The notes beneath the pieces were generated by a model, which was given only the letters and a program-made list of their open reading frames with translations, was not told the origin of the DNA and made no database searches. Positions 1 to 7,171 of a stretch of DNA of 12,540 bases are shown piece by piece; the stretch's first letter is position 1; every line of letters begins with the position of its first letter. This stretch comes from Candidatus Sericytochromatia bacterium. GTDB lineage: Bacteria; Cyanobacteriota; Sericytochromatia; UBA7694; JACMQJ01. Position numbers and translations under genes: made by a program. The stretch covers positions 1 to 12,540 of the forward strand of contig JACMQJ010000120.1 of assembly GCA_014377055.1 (NCBI GenBank). The letters are read 5' to 3'.

Positions 1-1
1 G

Positions 2-82
2 TTACACAAATCAAATCACATTATAGGCTTGGATTATGACAAAGAAACAGTTTTTAATGAAATAAGCAAATTTTTACAATAA
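2..82 (+). CDS. C-terminal fragment of probable alpha/beta hydrolase
   Basis: An open frame enters from the left edge and ends at TAA 80-82, giving 26 residues. The stretch SNHIIGLDYDKETVFNEI resembles the end of carboxylesterase/lysophospholipase-type alpha/beta hydrolases. In that family a catalytic His in an 'SxHxI..D' context is followed by an acidic residue and a last helix of the form 'VFxEIxxFL'; the His would be residue 8 of the fragment. This is a family-pattern inference from a short piece, so substrate and full length are unknown. Only 9 bases separate its stop from the next start, so it is probably co-transcribed with the channel gene. Confidence 0.5.
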   Translation, partial: LHKSNHIIGLDYDKETVFNEISKFLQ

Positions 83-91
83 AATTTAATT

Positions 92-1105
92 ATGTATATT
101 AAAAAAGCTATTATAAAGTTAATTTTATCCTTATCTATTCTATTGTTAATCGTCTCTTTTGCTATATCGGGATATATGTATATCGAAGGCTGGAGTTTTT
201 TTGATTCACTTTACATGACAGCTATAACTATTACGACAATAGGATTTGGCGAAGTTCATCCTCTTTCTCATGAGGGTAAAGTTCATACTATAATAGTCAT
301 TATTGTTGGTGTTGGCTATTATTCCGGTATGATAGTATATTTTTCTAGTATATTTATTGAGGGAAAATTAAGAGGGGTTTTGAAAATACAATCAATGGAA
401 AATAAGATTCATAGCTTAAAAAGTCATTATATAATTTGTGGATATGGAAGAATAGGTAGAGAAGTTTGTCAATCATTAAGAGGTAATAACTTTATAATTA
501 TTGAGAAAGATGAGGATAAAGCACAAGATGCAAAAAATGATGGTTTTTTGGTGCTAAAAGGTGATGCAACTCAAGATGAGATTTTAATTGAAGCTGGAAT
601 AAAAAAATCAGTTAGTATAATTTGTGCATTAACTGATGATGCTTTAAATGTTTTTATCACTTTGAGTTCAAGAGTTCTTAATCCTCATATAAATATTATA
701 GCAAGAGCAGATAGGTCACAATCAGTCGAAAAGTTAAAGAGAGCTGGTGCTCACATGGTAATTGCTCCTTATGTAATAGGTGGTAGAAGAATGGCAACAG
801 CTGCAACACAGCCTTTTGTTCTTGATTTTTTGGATACTGTTTTGCATGATGATAACTTTGACTTAAAATTAGAGCAAATTTTGGCAGTACCAGGTTGTGA
901 ATTAATTAATGAATCTATACAAACTTCTCATATCAGAGATAAATCAGGTGCAATTATTATTGCTATAAAAAAAGTTGGTGATGGTGAATTTATTACCAAT
1001 CCAAAAGGTAGTGATTATATAGAAAGTGGAGATATGCTTATTGCTCTTGGTAATAACAAACAATTAGATATGCTTAAAAAAATGTCAGGTAATTCCAAAA
1101 AATAA
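92..1105 (+). CDS. Two-TM potassium channel with RCK (TrkA-N/TrkA-C) domain
   Basis: This is a 337-residue inner-membrane K+ channel subunit of the MthK-like Ion_trans_2 plus RCK type. TM1 spans about residues 8-28, the pore helix about 38-48, and the selectivity filter is TTIGFGE at 48-54 (a TVGYG variant). TM2 spans about 64-88. The cytoplasmic RCK-N Rossmann domain starts near 112 with the nucleotide loop GYGRIG (117-122). The acidic residue ending beta-2 is E138, which is typical of NAD(H) or adenine nucleotide binding, and the usual GDAT turn is at 157-160. An RCK-C (TrkA-C) domain covers roughly 255-333. Channels of this type assemble as tetramers gated by ligand binding to the RCK ring; the ligand here cannot be read from sequence. 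No clear Shine-Dalgarno precedes the ATG, but the start lies 9 bases after the upstream stop, which suggests coupling. Length and domain order are normal for the family. Confidence 0.92.
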   Translation: MYIKKAIIKLILSLSILLLIVSFAISGYMYIEGWSFFDSLYMTAITITTIGFGEVHPLSHEGKVHTIIVIIVGVGYYSGMIVYFSSIFIEGKLRGVLKIQSMENKIHSLKSHYIICGYGRIGREVCQSLRGNNFIIIEKDEDKAQDAKNDGFLVLKGDATQDEILIEAGIKKSVSIICALTDDALNVFITLSSRVLNPHINIIARADRSQSVEKLKRAGAHMVIAPYVIGGRRMATAATQPFVLDFLDTVLHDDNFDLKLEQILAVPGCELINESIQTSHIRDKSGAIIIAIKKVGDGEFITNPKGSDYIESGDMLIALGNNKQLDMLKKMSGNSKK

Positions 1106-1110
1106 TAATA

Positions 1111-1150
1111 CGAATCACGGATTTAATTGATTAAAGGATTAACACAGATT
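1111..1150 (+). repeat. Short GATT-phased direct repeat array
   Basis: Directly after the channel gene four GATT cores occur within about 32 bases: GGATT 1119-1123, GATT 1129-1132, GGATT 1136-1140 and AGATT 1146-1150, separated by AT-rich linkers. It contains no reading frame. It resembles degenerate 'cGGATT' type dispersed intergenic repeats, but no second copy exists in this window, so its repeat status is unproven. Confidence 0.3.
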
Positions 1151-1153
1151 TTT

Positions 1154-1176
1154 AAAAATATTATAAAAATATTTTT
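1154..1176 (+). terminator. AT-only hairpin with T run, possible weak terminator
   Basis: AAAAATATT (1154-1162) is perfectly complementary to AATATTTTT (1168-1176) around a 5-base ATAAA loop. The right arm ends in a run of five T and more T-rich sequence follows. It lies about 50 bases after the channel stop and just before a likely promoter. The stem contains only A-T pairs, so it would be a weak intrinsic terminator at best. Confidence 0.35.
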
Positions 1177-1203
1177 GCTTGTTTTTAGATCTAAGAGTAG
1201 AAT
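1175..1203 (+). promoter_or_regulatory. Putative sigma70-type promoter for the EutN/CcmL gene
   Basis: TTGCTT (1175-1180) and TAGAAT (1198-1203) are separated by 17 bases. The -10 matches TATAAT at 5 of 6 positions and the -35 matches TTGACA at 3 of 6. A transcript starting near 1210 would carry a leader of about 29 bases containing the AAAGGA ribosome binding site. In such AT-rich DNA chance matches are common. Confidence 0.4.
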
Positions 1204-1226
1204 GTATATTTGTATTAGATGAGCAT

Positions 1227-1232
1227 AAAGGA
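1227..1232 (+). promoter_or_regulatory. Ribosome binding site AAAGGA deciding the start at 1239
   Basis: AAAGGA lies 6 bases before ATG 1239. It selects this ATG over the in-frame TTG at 1179, which would add 20 residues that do not belong to the EutN/CcmL fold. Confidence 0.75.
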
Positions 1233-1238
1233 TTTTTA

Positions 1239-1505
1239 ATGGAACTCGCAAAAGTTATTGGTACTTTAGTTAGTACTCATAAAGTTTCTAGCCTTAATGG
1301 AATAAAGCTGTTATTGGTACAACCACTCAATGAAAATCTTGAACCTTTCGGAGAAGCCTCTGTTGCAACTGATGCAACATATCAAGCTGGAATCGGTGAA
1401 ATAGTTTTTATAGAGAGTGGTAAAGAAGCAGCTATGGCTTTGCCAGTAAAATTTAATCCGTCTGATCTTTCTATAATTGGCATAGTAGATCATGTTTATT
1501 CATAA
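1239..1505 (+). CDS. EutN/CcmL family bacterial microcompartment vertex protein
   Basis: The product is an 88-residue protein of the EutN/CcmL (BMC-P) family. Its members form pentamers that cap the vertices of bacterial microcompartment shells such as carboxysomes and ethanolamine or propanediol compartments. The whole family pattern is present. The N-terminal strand is MELAKVIGTLVSTHK, followed by LNGIKLLLVQPL (19-30), the core VATDATYQAGIGEIVF (42-57) and the closing IIGIVDHV (79-86). The usual G(S/A)xAR-like segment after the core reads SGKEAAMA (60-67), a mild deviation. The start was set at 1239 from the fold boundary and the AAAGGA site. No BMC-H or BMC-T shell gene or cargo enzyme is visible in the window, so a role in a complete compartment is not supported locally. 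It may be a satellite shell gene or a EutN-fold protein with another job. Own promoter and hairpin on either side suggest a separate transcription unit. Confidence 0.85.
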   Translation: MELAKVIGTLVSTHKVSSLNGIKLLLVQPLNENLEPFGEASVATDATYQAGIGEIVFIESGKEAAMALPVKFNPSDLSIIGIVDHVYS

Positions 1506-1536
1506 AAGTATTAGACTATAAGCATGTCTTTACTTT
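1505..1536 (+). terminator. Imperfect hairpin after the EutN/CcmL gene
   Basis: AAAGTA (1505-1510) pairs with TACTTT (1531-1536), and AGAC (1513-1516) pairs with GTCT (1526-1529) around a 9-base loop. A small internal bulge separates the two stems and a short T run (1534-1537) follows. It begins at the last base of the stop codon and precedes a TATAAT box, fitting a weak terminator between two transcription units. Confidence 0.33.
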
Positions 1537-1544
1537 TAATTATC

Positions 1545-1550
1545 TATAAT
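1545..1550 (+). promoter_or_regulatory. Putative -10 box (TATAAT) for the SPEEL/HDAC/GGDEF operon
   Basis: A perfect TATAAT occurs 39 bases before the start of the next gene. No good -35 hexamer is found at 16-18 bases spacing and there is no extended -10 TG. The assignment rests on position and the -10 match only. Confidence 0.35.
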
Positions 1551-1588
1551 TATTTTTATATTTCAGAGCTATGAAGGGAAAAAAATAG

Positions 1589-1858
1589 ATGACAAAAAAT
1601 AAGCAAGTTCCCAAAACTCTCATTTTTGAGAATACTTCTTTTGATGATATAGATCTTATATCACCTGAGAGTTTATTTGAAAACTTTGAAAATGATCAAG
1701 AAAATATAGTTTATTTATCTTCACCCGAAGAACTTTTTGCCAAAATAGGCAAAATAAAAGAAGTTAAACTAAAATCTCCAGAAGAGCTTTGGGGAAATAA
1801 ACTTAACAAAAACACAAAAAATAACTCGTCAAAAAATGGTAAAAAATCAACAAAATGA
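1589..1858 (+). CDS. Small protein with three SPE(E/S)L(F/W) motifs, unknown function
   Basis: This 89-residue protein belongs to no family I recognise. It carries three copies of a short motif: SPESLF at 25-30, SPEELF at 45-50 and SPEELW at 63-68, each preceded by a short hydrophobic stretch (DLI, VYLS, KLK). The region between is acidic, and the last 20 residues are a Lys/Asn/Ser-rich, probably disordered tail. There is no signal peptide or membrane segment. The start is supported by a GAAGGGA-like ribosome binding site about 9 bases upstream. Its stop overlaps the start of the deacetylase gene (ATGA, 1855-1858), so the two are translationally coupled. Spaced short motifs on a flexible chain suggest a scaffold, adaptor or inhibitor that presents several docking sites, most simply to the deacetylase encoded next door or to itself. 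That role is inference, while the gene call itself is well supported. Confidence 0.75.
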   Translation: MTKNKQVPKTLIFENTSFDDIDLISPESLFENFENDQENIVYLSSPEELFAKIGKIKEVKLKSPEELWGNKLNKNTKNNSSKNGKKSTK

Positions 1859-2916
1859 GTGTAGGAATAATAACTTCAGACATTTTTAAAAAACATGATA
1901 CATCTGAAGCAACGTTGACTGGTAAATATAATCACCCTGAAAGTCCACAAAGAATAGAATCAATTTTTTTACATCTTGGCAATAAAGAAATATGGAAAAA
2001 ATCAGAACATATTTTGACTAGAAGTATAACTATGGAAGAGCTTTATAAAGTTCATACACCAGAATATGTAAATTCAGTTAAACAATTTTGCCAAAATGGT
2101 GGTGGCAGAATTGATGAGGATACTGTTACATCTCCAGAATCTTATGCAACTGCACTTATTGCGGCTGGTAGCATTCTGCAAGGAGTTGATGCTGTTATGA
2201 CCAATCAGCTAAAAAAAGTATTTTGCTTAATAAGACCTCCAGGACATCATGCTTTACCTGATCAAACAATGGGCTTTTGCTTATTTAGCAACTTATCCCT
2301 TGGTGCAACTTATGCCATGAGTAAATATAATGTTGAAAGAATTTTAGTACTAGATTGGGATGCTCATCATGGCAATGGAACAGAAAAAATATTTTATAAT
2401 AATAAGAATGTTCTAACTATTTCTTGGCATCAATCACCGTTTTGGCCTTTTTCTGGAAAATATACAGATATTGGAGAAGGTCAGGGGCAAGGATACAATA
2501 TAAATATCCCTATACCTGAAGCTTTTACTGATGAGATATTTATTGAAACGTTTGATCAGATTGTTATTCCTGCTGCCAGACAATTTAAACCTCAACTGAT
2601 AATGATTGCCTCTGGATATGATGCTCATCATAGTGACCCTTTGGCGGGTTTAAATCTTACTAATCAAGCATATCAATTTTTATCAAAAAGAGCTATGGCT
2701 TTAGCTGAGGAGCTATGTGAAGGTAAAATAATTGCAACCTTAGAAGGAGGATACAATCTTGATGCACTTGTTAATGGTGTTGATTCTACTCTTAACTTTA
2801 TGCACCATCCTGATGCAAATATCAAGAATGATTATGAAAGAGAAAAAGATGATAATAAGCGGCAGATTAAAACTCTAATCGATAGTATTATTAAAATTCA
2901 ACCATTATTAAAATAA
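1855..2916 (+). CDS. Histone deacetylase / acetylpolyamine amidohydrolase family protein
   Basis: A 353-residue cytosolic zinc-dependent deacetylase of the arginase/HDAC superfamily, closest in style to bacterial class II HDAC-like proteins. All catalytic elements are present. The His-His pair is in RPPGHHA (H131, H132), followed by GFCLFSN (140-146). The zinc site is formed by D169 and H171 of LDWDAHHGNGTE (166-177) and by D256 of SGYDAHHSDPLA (253-264). The transition-state Tyr is Y300 in LEGGYN. The segment WHQSPFWPFSG (191-201) is the usual class II loop. It therefore should hydrolyse an acetyl-lysine or acetylated amine, though the substrate (protein, polyamine or other acetylated small molecule) cannot be told. 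The last 30 or so residues are a charged extension. No Shine-Dalgarno precedes the ATG; translation probably relies on the 4-base ATGA overlap with the upstream SPEEL-motif gene. The GGDEF gene starts 3 bases after its stop. Confidence 0.93.
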   Translation: MSVGIITSDIFKKHDTSEATLTGKYNHPESPQRIESIFLHLGNKEIWKKSEHILTRSITMEELYKVHTPEYVNSVKQFCQNGGGRIDEDTVTSPESYATALIAAGSILQGVDAVMTNQLKKVFCLIRPPGHHALPDQTMGFCLFSNLSLGATYAMSKYNVERILVLDWDAHHGNGTEKIFYNNKNVLTISWHQSPFWPFSGKYTDIGEGQGQGYNINIPIPEAFTDEIFIETFDQIVIPAARQFKPQLIMIASGYDAHHSDPLAGLNLTNQAYQFLSKRAMALAEELCEGKIIATLEGGYNLDALVNGVDSTLNFMHHPDANIKNDYEREKDDNKRQIKTLIDSIIKIQPLLK

Positions 2917-2919
2917 TAC

Positions 2920-4854
2920 ATGCCAAAAGTAAAGTTTTTTCTTAGCTTAAAAATACAATTATTTATTTTTTGCCTATTTGCTTTTATACCTATTGTTCTA
3001 ATCTCTAGTTATCTATTTCATGAACATACAAAATCTATCTTAGAGAATGAATTAAAAGATAAACTATTGGCTATTACATCTATTTCAACTGATAAATTTG
3101 ATATTAATGAAATAAAAAAATTACAAAAACCTGAACATGCAAATACCAAAGAATATAAGCAAATTAAAAATGAATTAATTAATATTAAAAGTAAAATTTC
3201 TTATATAAAAAATATTGCTATTATTGTTAAAAAAGATGCAGATAATGCTTTTTATGTACTAGATACATCCGAAAAAACTGAAGATCTTAATAAAGATGGT
3301 CGTATTTTCCCTGAAACAGAAGGATTAGTTTTATTGGGTGATGAGTCCAATCATACAAAAATATCCACCGAGTCTGGTATGTTAGAAGGATTTAATAAGG
3401 TAACCCTTAGTAATATTAGTTATACAGACAAAAGTGGGACATGGCTTAGAGCTTATGCTCCTATACTTGACCAATACAAAAAGCCCACTAATGCTGTAAT
3501 AAGTGTTGATATGTATATACATAATTCTAATAGTGATAATGAGAGCTTTTTAAAACTTTTTAAAAATATTTTTATTATTAGTTTTATTATTATTTCAATA
3601 TTCTTGTTTATTAGTGTTAAGTTATTTTTATATCCTATCAAAAAATTAATCGAAAAAATTTATAAAATAACAAAAGGTCAATTTGATGAAAAAATACCTT
3701 TTTCTTGGGTTTATGGTGAAGTAGGTGAGCTTGTTGACTCAGTAAATCAAATGTCAGATGATTTAAAAGTATATTATACTAAAGCTGAGTTAGGTAAAGA
3801 ACAACTTTCAGAAAAACAAAAGATTATTGAAATAACAACTCAACAAATAAAATCAAAAAATTATCAACTTAATAATACTATTCTTACTCTTAACTCAATT
3901 AATGAGTTAGTTGAGGAGTTAATAGCTATTAAAGACACAGAAGAATTAATGAATACAGTTTTACCTTCAACTATACAACTTATTAAAGCTGATAAAGGCT
4001 TTATTATCCAATATTTGCCAGAGCAAAAAGAGTTTAAAGTTGTTACTTGTTTTAATACTAATGCTACCGAAATTAATGATATTTTACCTATTAATGACAA
4101 TATATATTTAAAAAAAATTATAGAAACAAAAAATTATATAAATATTTCAGAAATTGGTAAAATTAAAGAAGAAGAATTTAAAACGGCTCTTATGTTTCCT
4201 CTTTTACTTGAAAAAGAATTAAGAGGGATTATGTGTATTATGAATAAAAACGAGGATAAAGTTGAATCTGAGGTTTTTTCTGAAACTGATGAAACAACAG
4301 TCAGGACTCTCAGTAAACTTGTGGCAGCAGTTTGGGAAAGTATTCATCTTTTTGAAATGGCTACAGTTGATAATCTGAGCAAATTGTATGTGAGAAGATA
4401 CTTGGAAAAAAGTCTTGAAGAAGAAATAAAGAAATCTAGTCGTAATCATACACAAATAGGCATAATAATGGTTGATATTGATAACTTACAAAAGTGTAAT
4501 AATAATTATGGTCATTTTGTTGGAGATCAAGTTATAAAACAGGTAGCTGAACAAATTAAAATTAATATTGATGATATTGATCTAGCAGCTCGTTATGGTG
4601 GTGAAAAATTGGTTGTTTATATGCCAGAAAAAACTAGTGATGATGCCAATAATATTGCCGAAGAAATCAGGATGTGCGTCGAAAATATGGAGGTTGCTGT
4701 ACCTATTGGAGATAATTTAAAAGTAACTGTAAGTATTGGTATATCAGCATTCCCTCATAATGGCAATACAACAGAGGATCTGATCAGGAGTGCTGAGGAA
4801 GCTCTCTATGTTGCCAAAAGAGAAGGTAAAAACAGAATAGTTATTTCTGAATAG
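2920..4854 (+). CDS. Membrane Cache-HAMP-GAF-GGDEF signalling protein, degenerate GGDEF
   Basis: This 644-residue inner-membrane sensor has TM1 at about 10-32, an extracytoplasmic Cache-like domain at about 33-213 (note the strand GTWLRAYAPI then AVISVDMYI), and TM2 at about 214-236. A HAMP domain (237-285), a helical linker, a GAF domain (about 322-475) and a C-terminal GGDEF domain (480-644) follow. The GGDEF domain keeps the first metal Asp motif MVDID (517-521), NNNYGHFVGD (527-536) and RYGG (558-561). The signature loop reads GGEKL (560-564) instead of GG(D/E)EF, and 'FKxxND' reads LQKCNN. The Glu at the third loop position survives, but the fourth is Lys and the fifth Leu. The RxxD product-inhibition site before the loop is absent (DDID). 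It could be a weak diguanylate cyclase, one with changed specificity, or a GTP-binding sensor output without catalysis. It lies 3 bases after the deacetylase stop, so it is in the same operon. Confidence 0.9.
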   Translation: MPKVKFFLSLKIQLFIFCLFAFIPIVLISSYLFHEHTKSILENELKDKLLAITSISTDKFDINEIKKLQKPEHANTKEYKQIKNELINIKSKISYIKNIAIIVKKDADNAFYVLDTSEKTEDLNKDGRIFPETEGLVLLGDESNHTKISTESGMLEGFNKVTLSNISYTDKSGTWLRAYAPILDQYKKPTNAVISVDMYIHNSNSDNESFLKLFKNIFIISFIIISIFLFISVKLFLYPIKKLIEKIYKITKGQFDEKIPFSWVYGEVGELVDSVNQMSDDLKVYYTKAELGKEQLSEKQKIIEITTQQIKSKNYQLNNTILTLNSINELVEELIAIKDTEELMNTVLPSTIQLIKADKGFIIQYLPEQKEFKVVTCFNTNATEINDILPINDNIYLKKIIETKNYINISEIGKIKEEEFKTALMFPLLLEKELRGIMCIMNKNEDKVESEVFSETDETTVRTLSKLVAAVWESIHLFEMATVDNLSKLYVRRYLEKSLEEEIKKSSRNHTQIGIIMVDIDNLQKCNNNYGHFVGDQVIKQVAEQIKINIDDIDLAARYGGEKLVVYMPEKTSDDANNIAEEIRMCVENMEVAVPIGDNLKVTVSIGISAFPHNGNTTEDLIRSAEEALYVAKREGKNRIVISE

Positions 4855-4880
4855 ATTTTATAAGTTTTTGGTAGTATAAT
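4852..4880 (+). promoter_or_regulatory. Putative promoter for the VIT-vWA gene
   Basis: A perfect -10 TATAAT sits at 4875-4880, with a weak -35-like TAGATT (4852-4857, 3 of 6) at 17 bases spacing overlapping the upstream stop codon. A start near 4887 would give a short leader of about 24 bases. Confidence 0.4.
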
Positions 4881-4895
4881 AGTTTAAATTCTATT

Positions 4896-4901
4896 AGGAG
4901 A
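4896..4901 (+). promoter_or_regulatory. Ribosome binding site AGGAGA
   Basis: AGGAGA is 9 bases before ATG 4911. It is one of the strongest Shine-Dalgarno matches before a gene in the window, where several genes have none, and it supports independent and efficient translation of the VIT-vWA gene. Confidence 0.75.
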
Positions 4902-4910
4902 AACTAATAA

Positions 4911-7139
4911 ATGTCAAATAATTCAAATTATCTTAAAATTAAAAAGAGAAGTATGTTTCTTTTTTCGTTGGCATTTTTATCATTAAATGTTTTTTACAAT
5001 AAACCTGTATTTGCTGATGGATTTATTATCCCTCATAGACAAAAAATTATTAGACCAATTACTGAAATACCTAATTTTTCAGTAAAAAATCATTTTGTAA
5101 ATGTTGATATTAATGATCAATTTGCCAAAACTACTGTTAAACAAATATTTAAAAATGATTATAATATGGATTTGGAAGGAACTTATTTTTTCCCTATACC
5201 AGCAGAAGCTTCAATCTCTAATTTTTTTATGTATATGGGTGAACAAAAAGTTAAAGGCAAAATTTATTCTAAAGAAGAAGCTAGAAAAATATATGAGGAT
5301 ATAGTCCGAAAAAGACGTGACCCTGCTTTATTAGAATATTTTAATGATGGCTTTTTTAAGGCAAGTATTTTTCCTATACCTGCTAATGGTCAAGCCAAAA
5401 CAGAATTACAATATCAACAACTAAATAAAGCTAATAGTAATATCTTTAAATATGTTTATACACTAAATACCGAAAAGCTTTCTAATACACCTCTTGAAGA
5501 AGTATCTATTAATGTTAAAATAAAAACATCAAAACCACTAAAATCTATTTATTCACCAACTCATGAGATAAAAATAAATAGAATTAATGATAATCAAGCT
5601 CAAGTAACCTATAAAGTAAAAAATACCAAGCCTAATTCTGAATTTATCCTCTATTACACCGTTTCAGAAAAAGATATTGATGTTAATTTATTAACTTATC
5701 ATGATGAGATTGAAACCAAGGGCTATTTTTTGCTCATGGCATCACCAAAATTTAACGTCACCAATAAAGATATAGCTCCAAAAAATATAGTCTTTATTAT
5801 TGATAAATCTGGAAGCATGAGTGGCGAAAAAATAGATCAAGCAAAAGATGCTTTAAAATTTTGTATCAAAAATTTAAATAAAAAAGATGATTTTAATATA
5901 GTTTCTTTTAGTGATAATGTTGAATCCTTAAGCCAAGAATTATCCAGCGTTAATGAATCTAATACAAAAAAAGCTCTGAAATTTGCTGATGGAATAGAAG
6001 CTGAGGGTGGGACAAATATTGATAGTGCTTTGAATACTGGCTTAGATTTTGTTAATAATTCAAAAAAACCAGCAACAATTTTATTTATGACAGATGGTGA
6101 GCCTACTGTTGGTATTCAAAATACAGAGCAGATTTTAAAAAATGTAAAAACTTATAATCCTAATAAAAGTAAAATATTTACTTTTGGTGTTGGCTTCGAT
6201 GTTAATACACAATTTTTGGATAAAATTTCACAACAAAATCATGGCGATAGTGAATTTGTCAGACCTGAAGAAAATATTGAATCGACAGTTTCTAATCTTT
6301 TTAATAAAATAAATATGCCTGTTCTCAATGATATAAATATTAAGTATTCAGGAATTAATGCTTCTGATATGTATCCAAAAGAATTACCCGATTTATTTAA
6401 AGGATCACAGTTAGTGATATTAGGTAGATATACAGATGGTTCTAGAGCAACAGTTAAAATAAGTGGTAAAGTAGGTAATCAGAATAAAACCTTTGAATAT
6501 CCTTTAAATTTTAATAAAAGTGAAAATACTGATTATTTACCAAAATTATGGGCTACCAGAAAAATAGGATTTTTACTTGATGAAATACGTTTAAAAGGTA
6601 GTAATAAAGAGTTAGTTGACGAAATAATTAAACTAAGTAAAAAATATGGAATAATAACGGAGTTTACCTCTTTTTTGGTGAAAGAAGATACTAACCTTTC
6701 TGCTCCTAGCTCCACTTATCGTGACAGTGTAAAGAAAAAGATGGGTTTAGCTAAAAATTCTAGTGCTGGGTCATGGGCAATAAGTCAGAGCCGAAATGCT
6801 TCTAAGCTCAAAAATCAAGCAAATCAAGACTCTACAAGTTATCTTAATGAATCAGGTGAAACCGTAAGATTGGATAATCAAATCCAAAATATTGCCAATA
6901 AAACTTTTTATCAACAAAAAAATATTTGGGTTGATGGTGATTTTAAAGATTTAAAAGTTATTAAAATAAAAGTATTTAGCCCAGCATATTTTGAATTATC
7001 TAAAATTAATTCAATAAATAAATATTTATCTGTAGGTAATGATATTTCAGTTAATATTAAAGGTATAAATATTCAGATTGGTCGTATTGGTAAAGAAAAT
7101 TTAACCAATGCAGAAAAAGCTTTATTAGGTATTAAATAA
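4911..7139 (+). CDS. Exported VIT domain / von Willebrand factor A domain protein
   Basis: A 742-residue protein of the bacterial VIT-vWA (inter-alpha-trypsin inhibitor heavy-chain-like) family. A signal peptide is visible: basic KIKKR, a hydrophobic core at 15-29 and a probable cleavage after PVFA (residue 35). The VIT domain spans about 45-175 with the hallmark YFFPIPAEASI, YSKEEARKIYEDI and a second FPIPANG. The vWA domain runs from about 291 to 470 with a complete MIDAS: DKSGS (D298, S300, S302), T368 in GGTNID and D395 in MTDGEPT. So Mg2+-dependent ligand or protein binding is likely intact. The conserved tail of the family follows: LWATRKIGFLLDEIR (546-560) and the KYGIITEFTSFLV segment (578-590), then a C-terminal beta-rich domain with KTFYQQKNIWVDGDF (664-678). 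There is no C-terminal TM helix or LPXTG motif, so it is probably periplasmic or secreted. It is expected to act in adhesion or protein assembly; the partner is unknown. Confidence 0.92.
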   Translation: MSNNSNYLKIKKRSMFLFSLAFLSLNVFYNKPVFADGFIIPHRQKIIRPITEIPNFSVKNHFVNVDINDQFAKTTVKQIFKNDYNMDLEGTYFFPIPAEASISNFFMYMGEQKVKGKIYSKEEARKIYEDIVRKRRDPALLEYFNDGFFKASIFPIPANGQAKTELQYQQLNKANSNIFKYVYTLNTEKLSNTPLEEVSINVKIKTSKPLKSIYSPTHEIKINRINDNQAQVTYKVKNTKPNSEFILYYTVSEKDIDVNLLTYHDEIETKGYFLLMASPKFNVTNKDIAPKNIVFIIDKSGSMSGEKIDQAKDALKFCIKNLNKKDDFNIVSFSDNVESLSQELSSVNESNTKKALKFADGIEAEGGTNIDSALNTGLDFVNNSKKPATILFMTDGEPTVGIQNTEQILKNVKTYNPNKSKIFTFGVGFDVNTQFLDKISQQNHGDSEFVRPEENIESTVSNLFNKINMPVLNDINIKYSGINASDMYPKELPDLFKGSQLVILGRYTDGSRATVKISGKVGNQNKTFEYPLNFNKSENTDYLPKLWATRKIGFLLDEIRLKGSNKELVDEIIKLSKKYGIITEFTSFLVKEDTNLSAPSSTYRDSVKKKMGLAKNSSAGSWAISQSRNASKLKNQANQDSTSYLNESGETVRLDNQIQNIANKTFYQQKNIWVDGDFKDLKVIKIKVFSPAYFELSKINSINKYLSVGNDISVNIKGINIQIGRIGKENLTNAEKALLGIK

Positions 7140-7171
7140 AATAATTTATTAAATTGAAGTAATAAAAAGCC

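Noticed and set aside
1179..1238. Longer version of the EutN/CcmL protein starting at TTG 1179
   Set aside because: The 20 extra residues lie outside the family fold, overlap the likely promoter, and ATG 1239 has an AAAGGA site at good spacing.
5101..5304. 67-codon + strand frame within the VIT domain
   Set aside because: It lies in another frame of a well-supported gene and is low-complexity Ile/Leu/Lys sequence.
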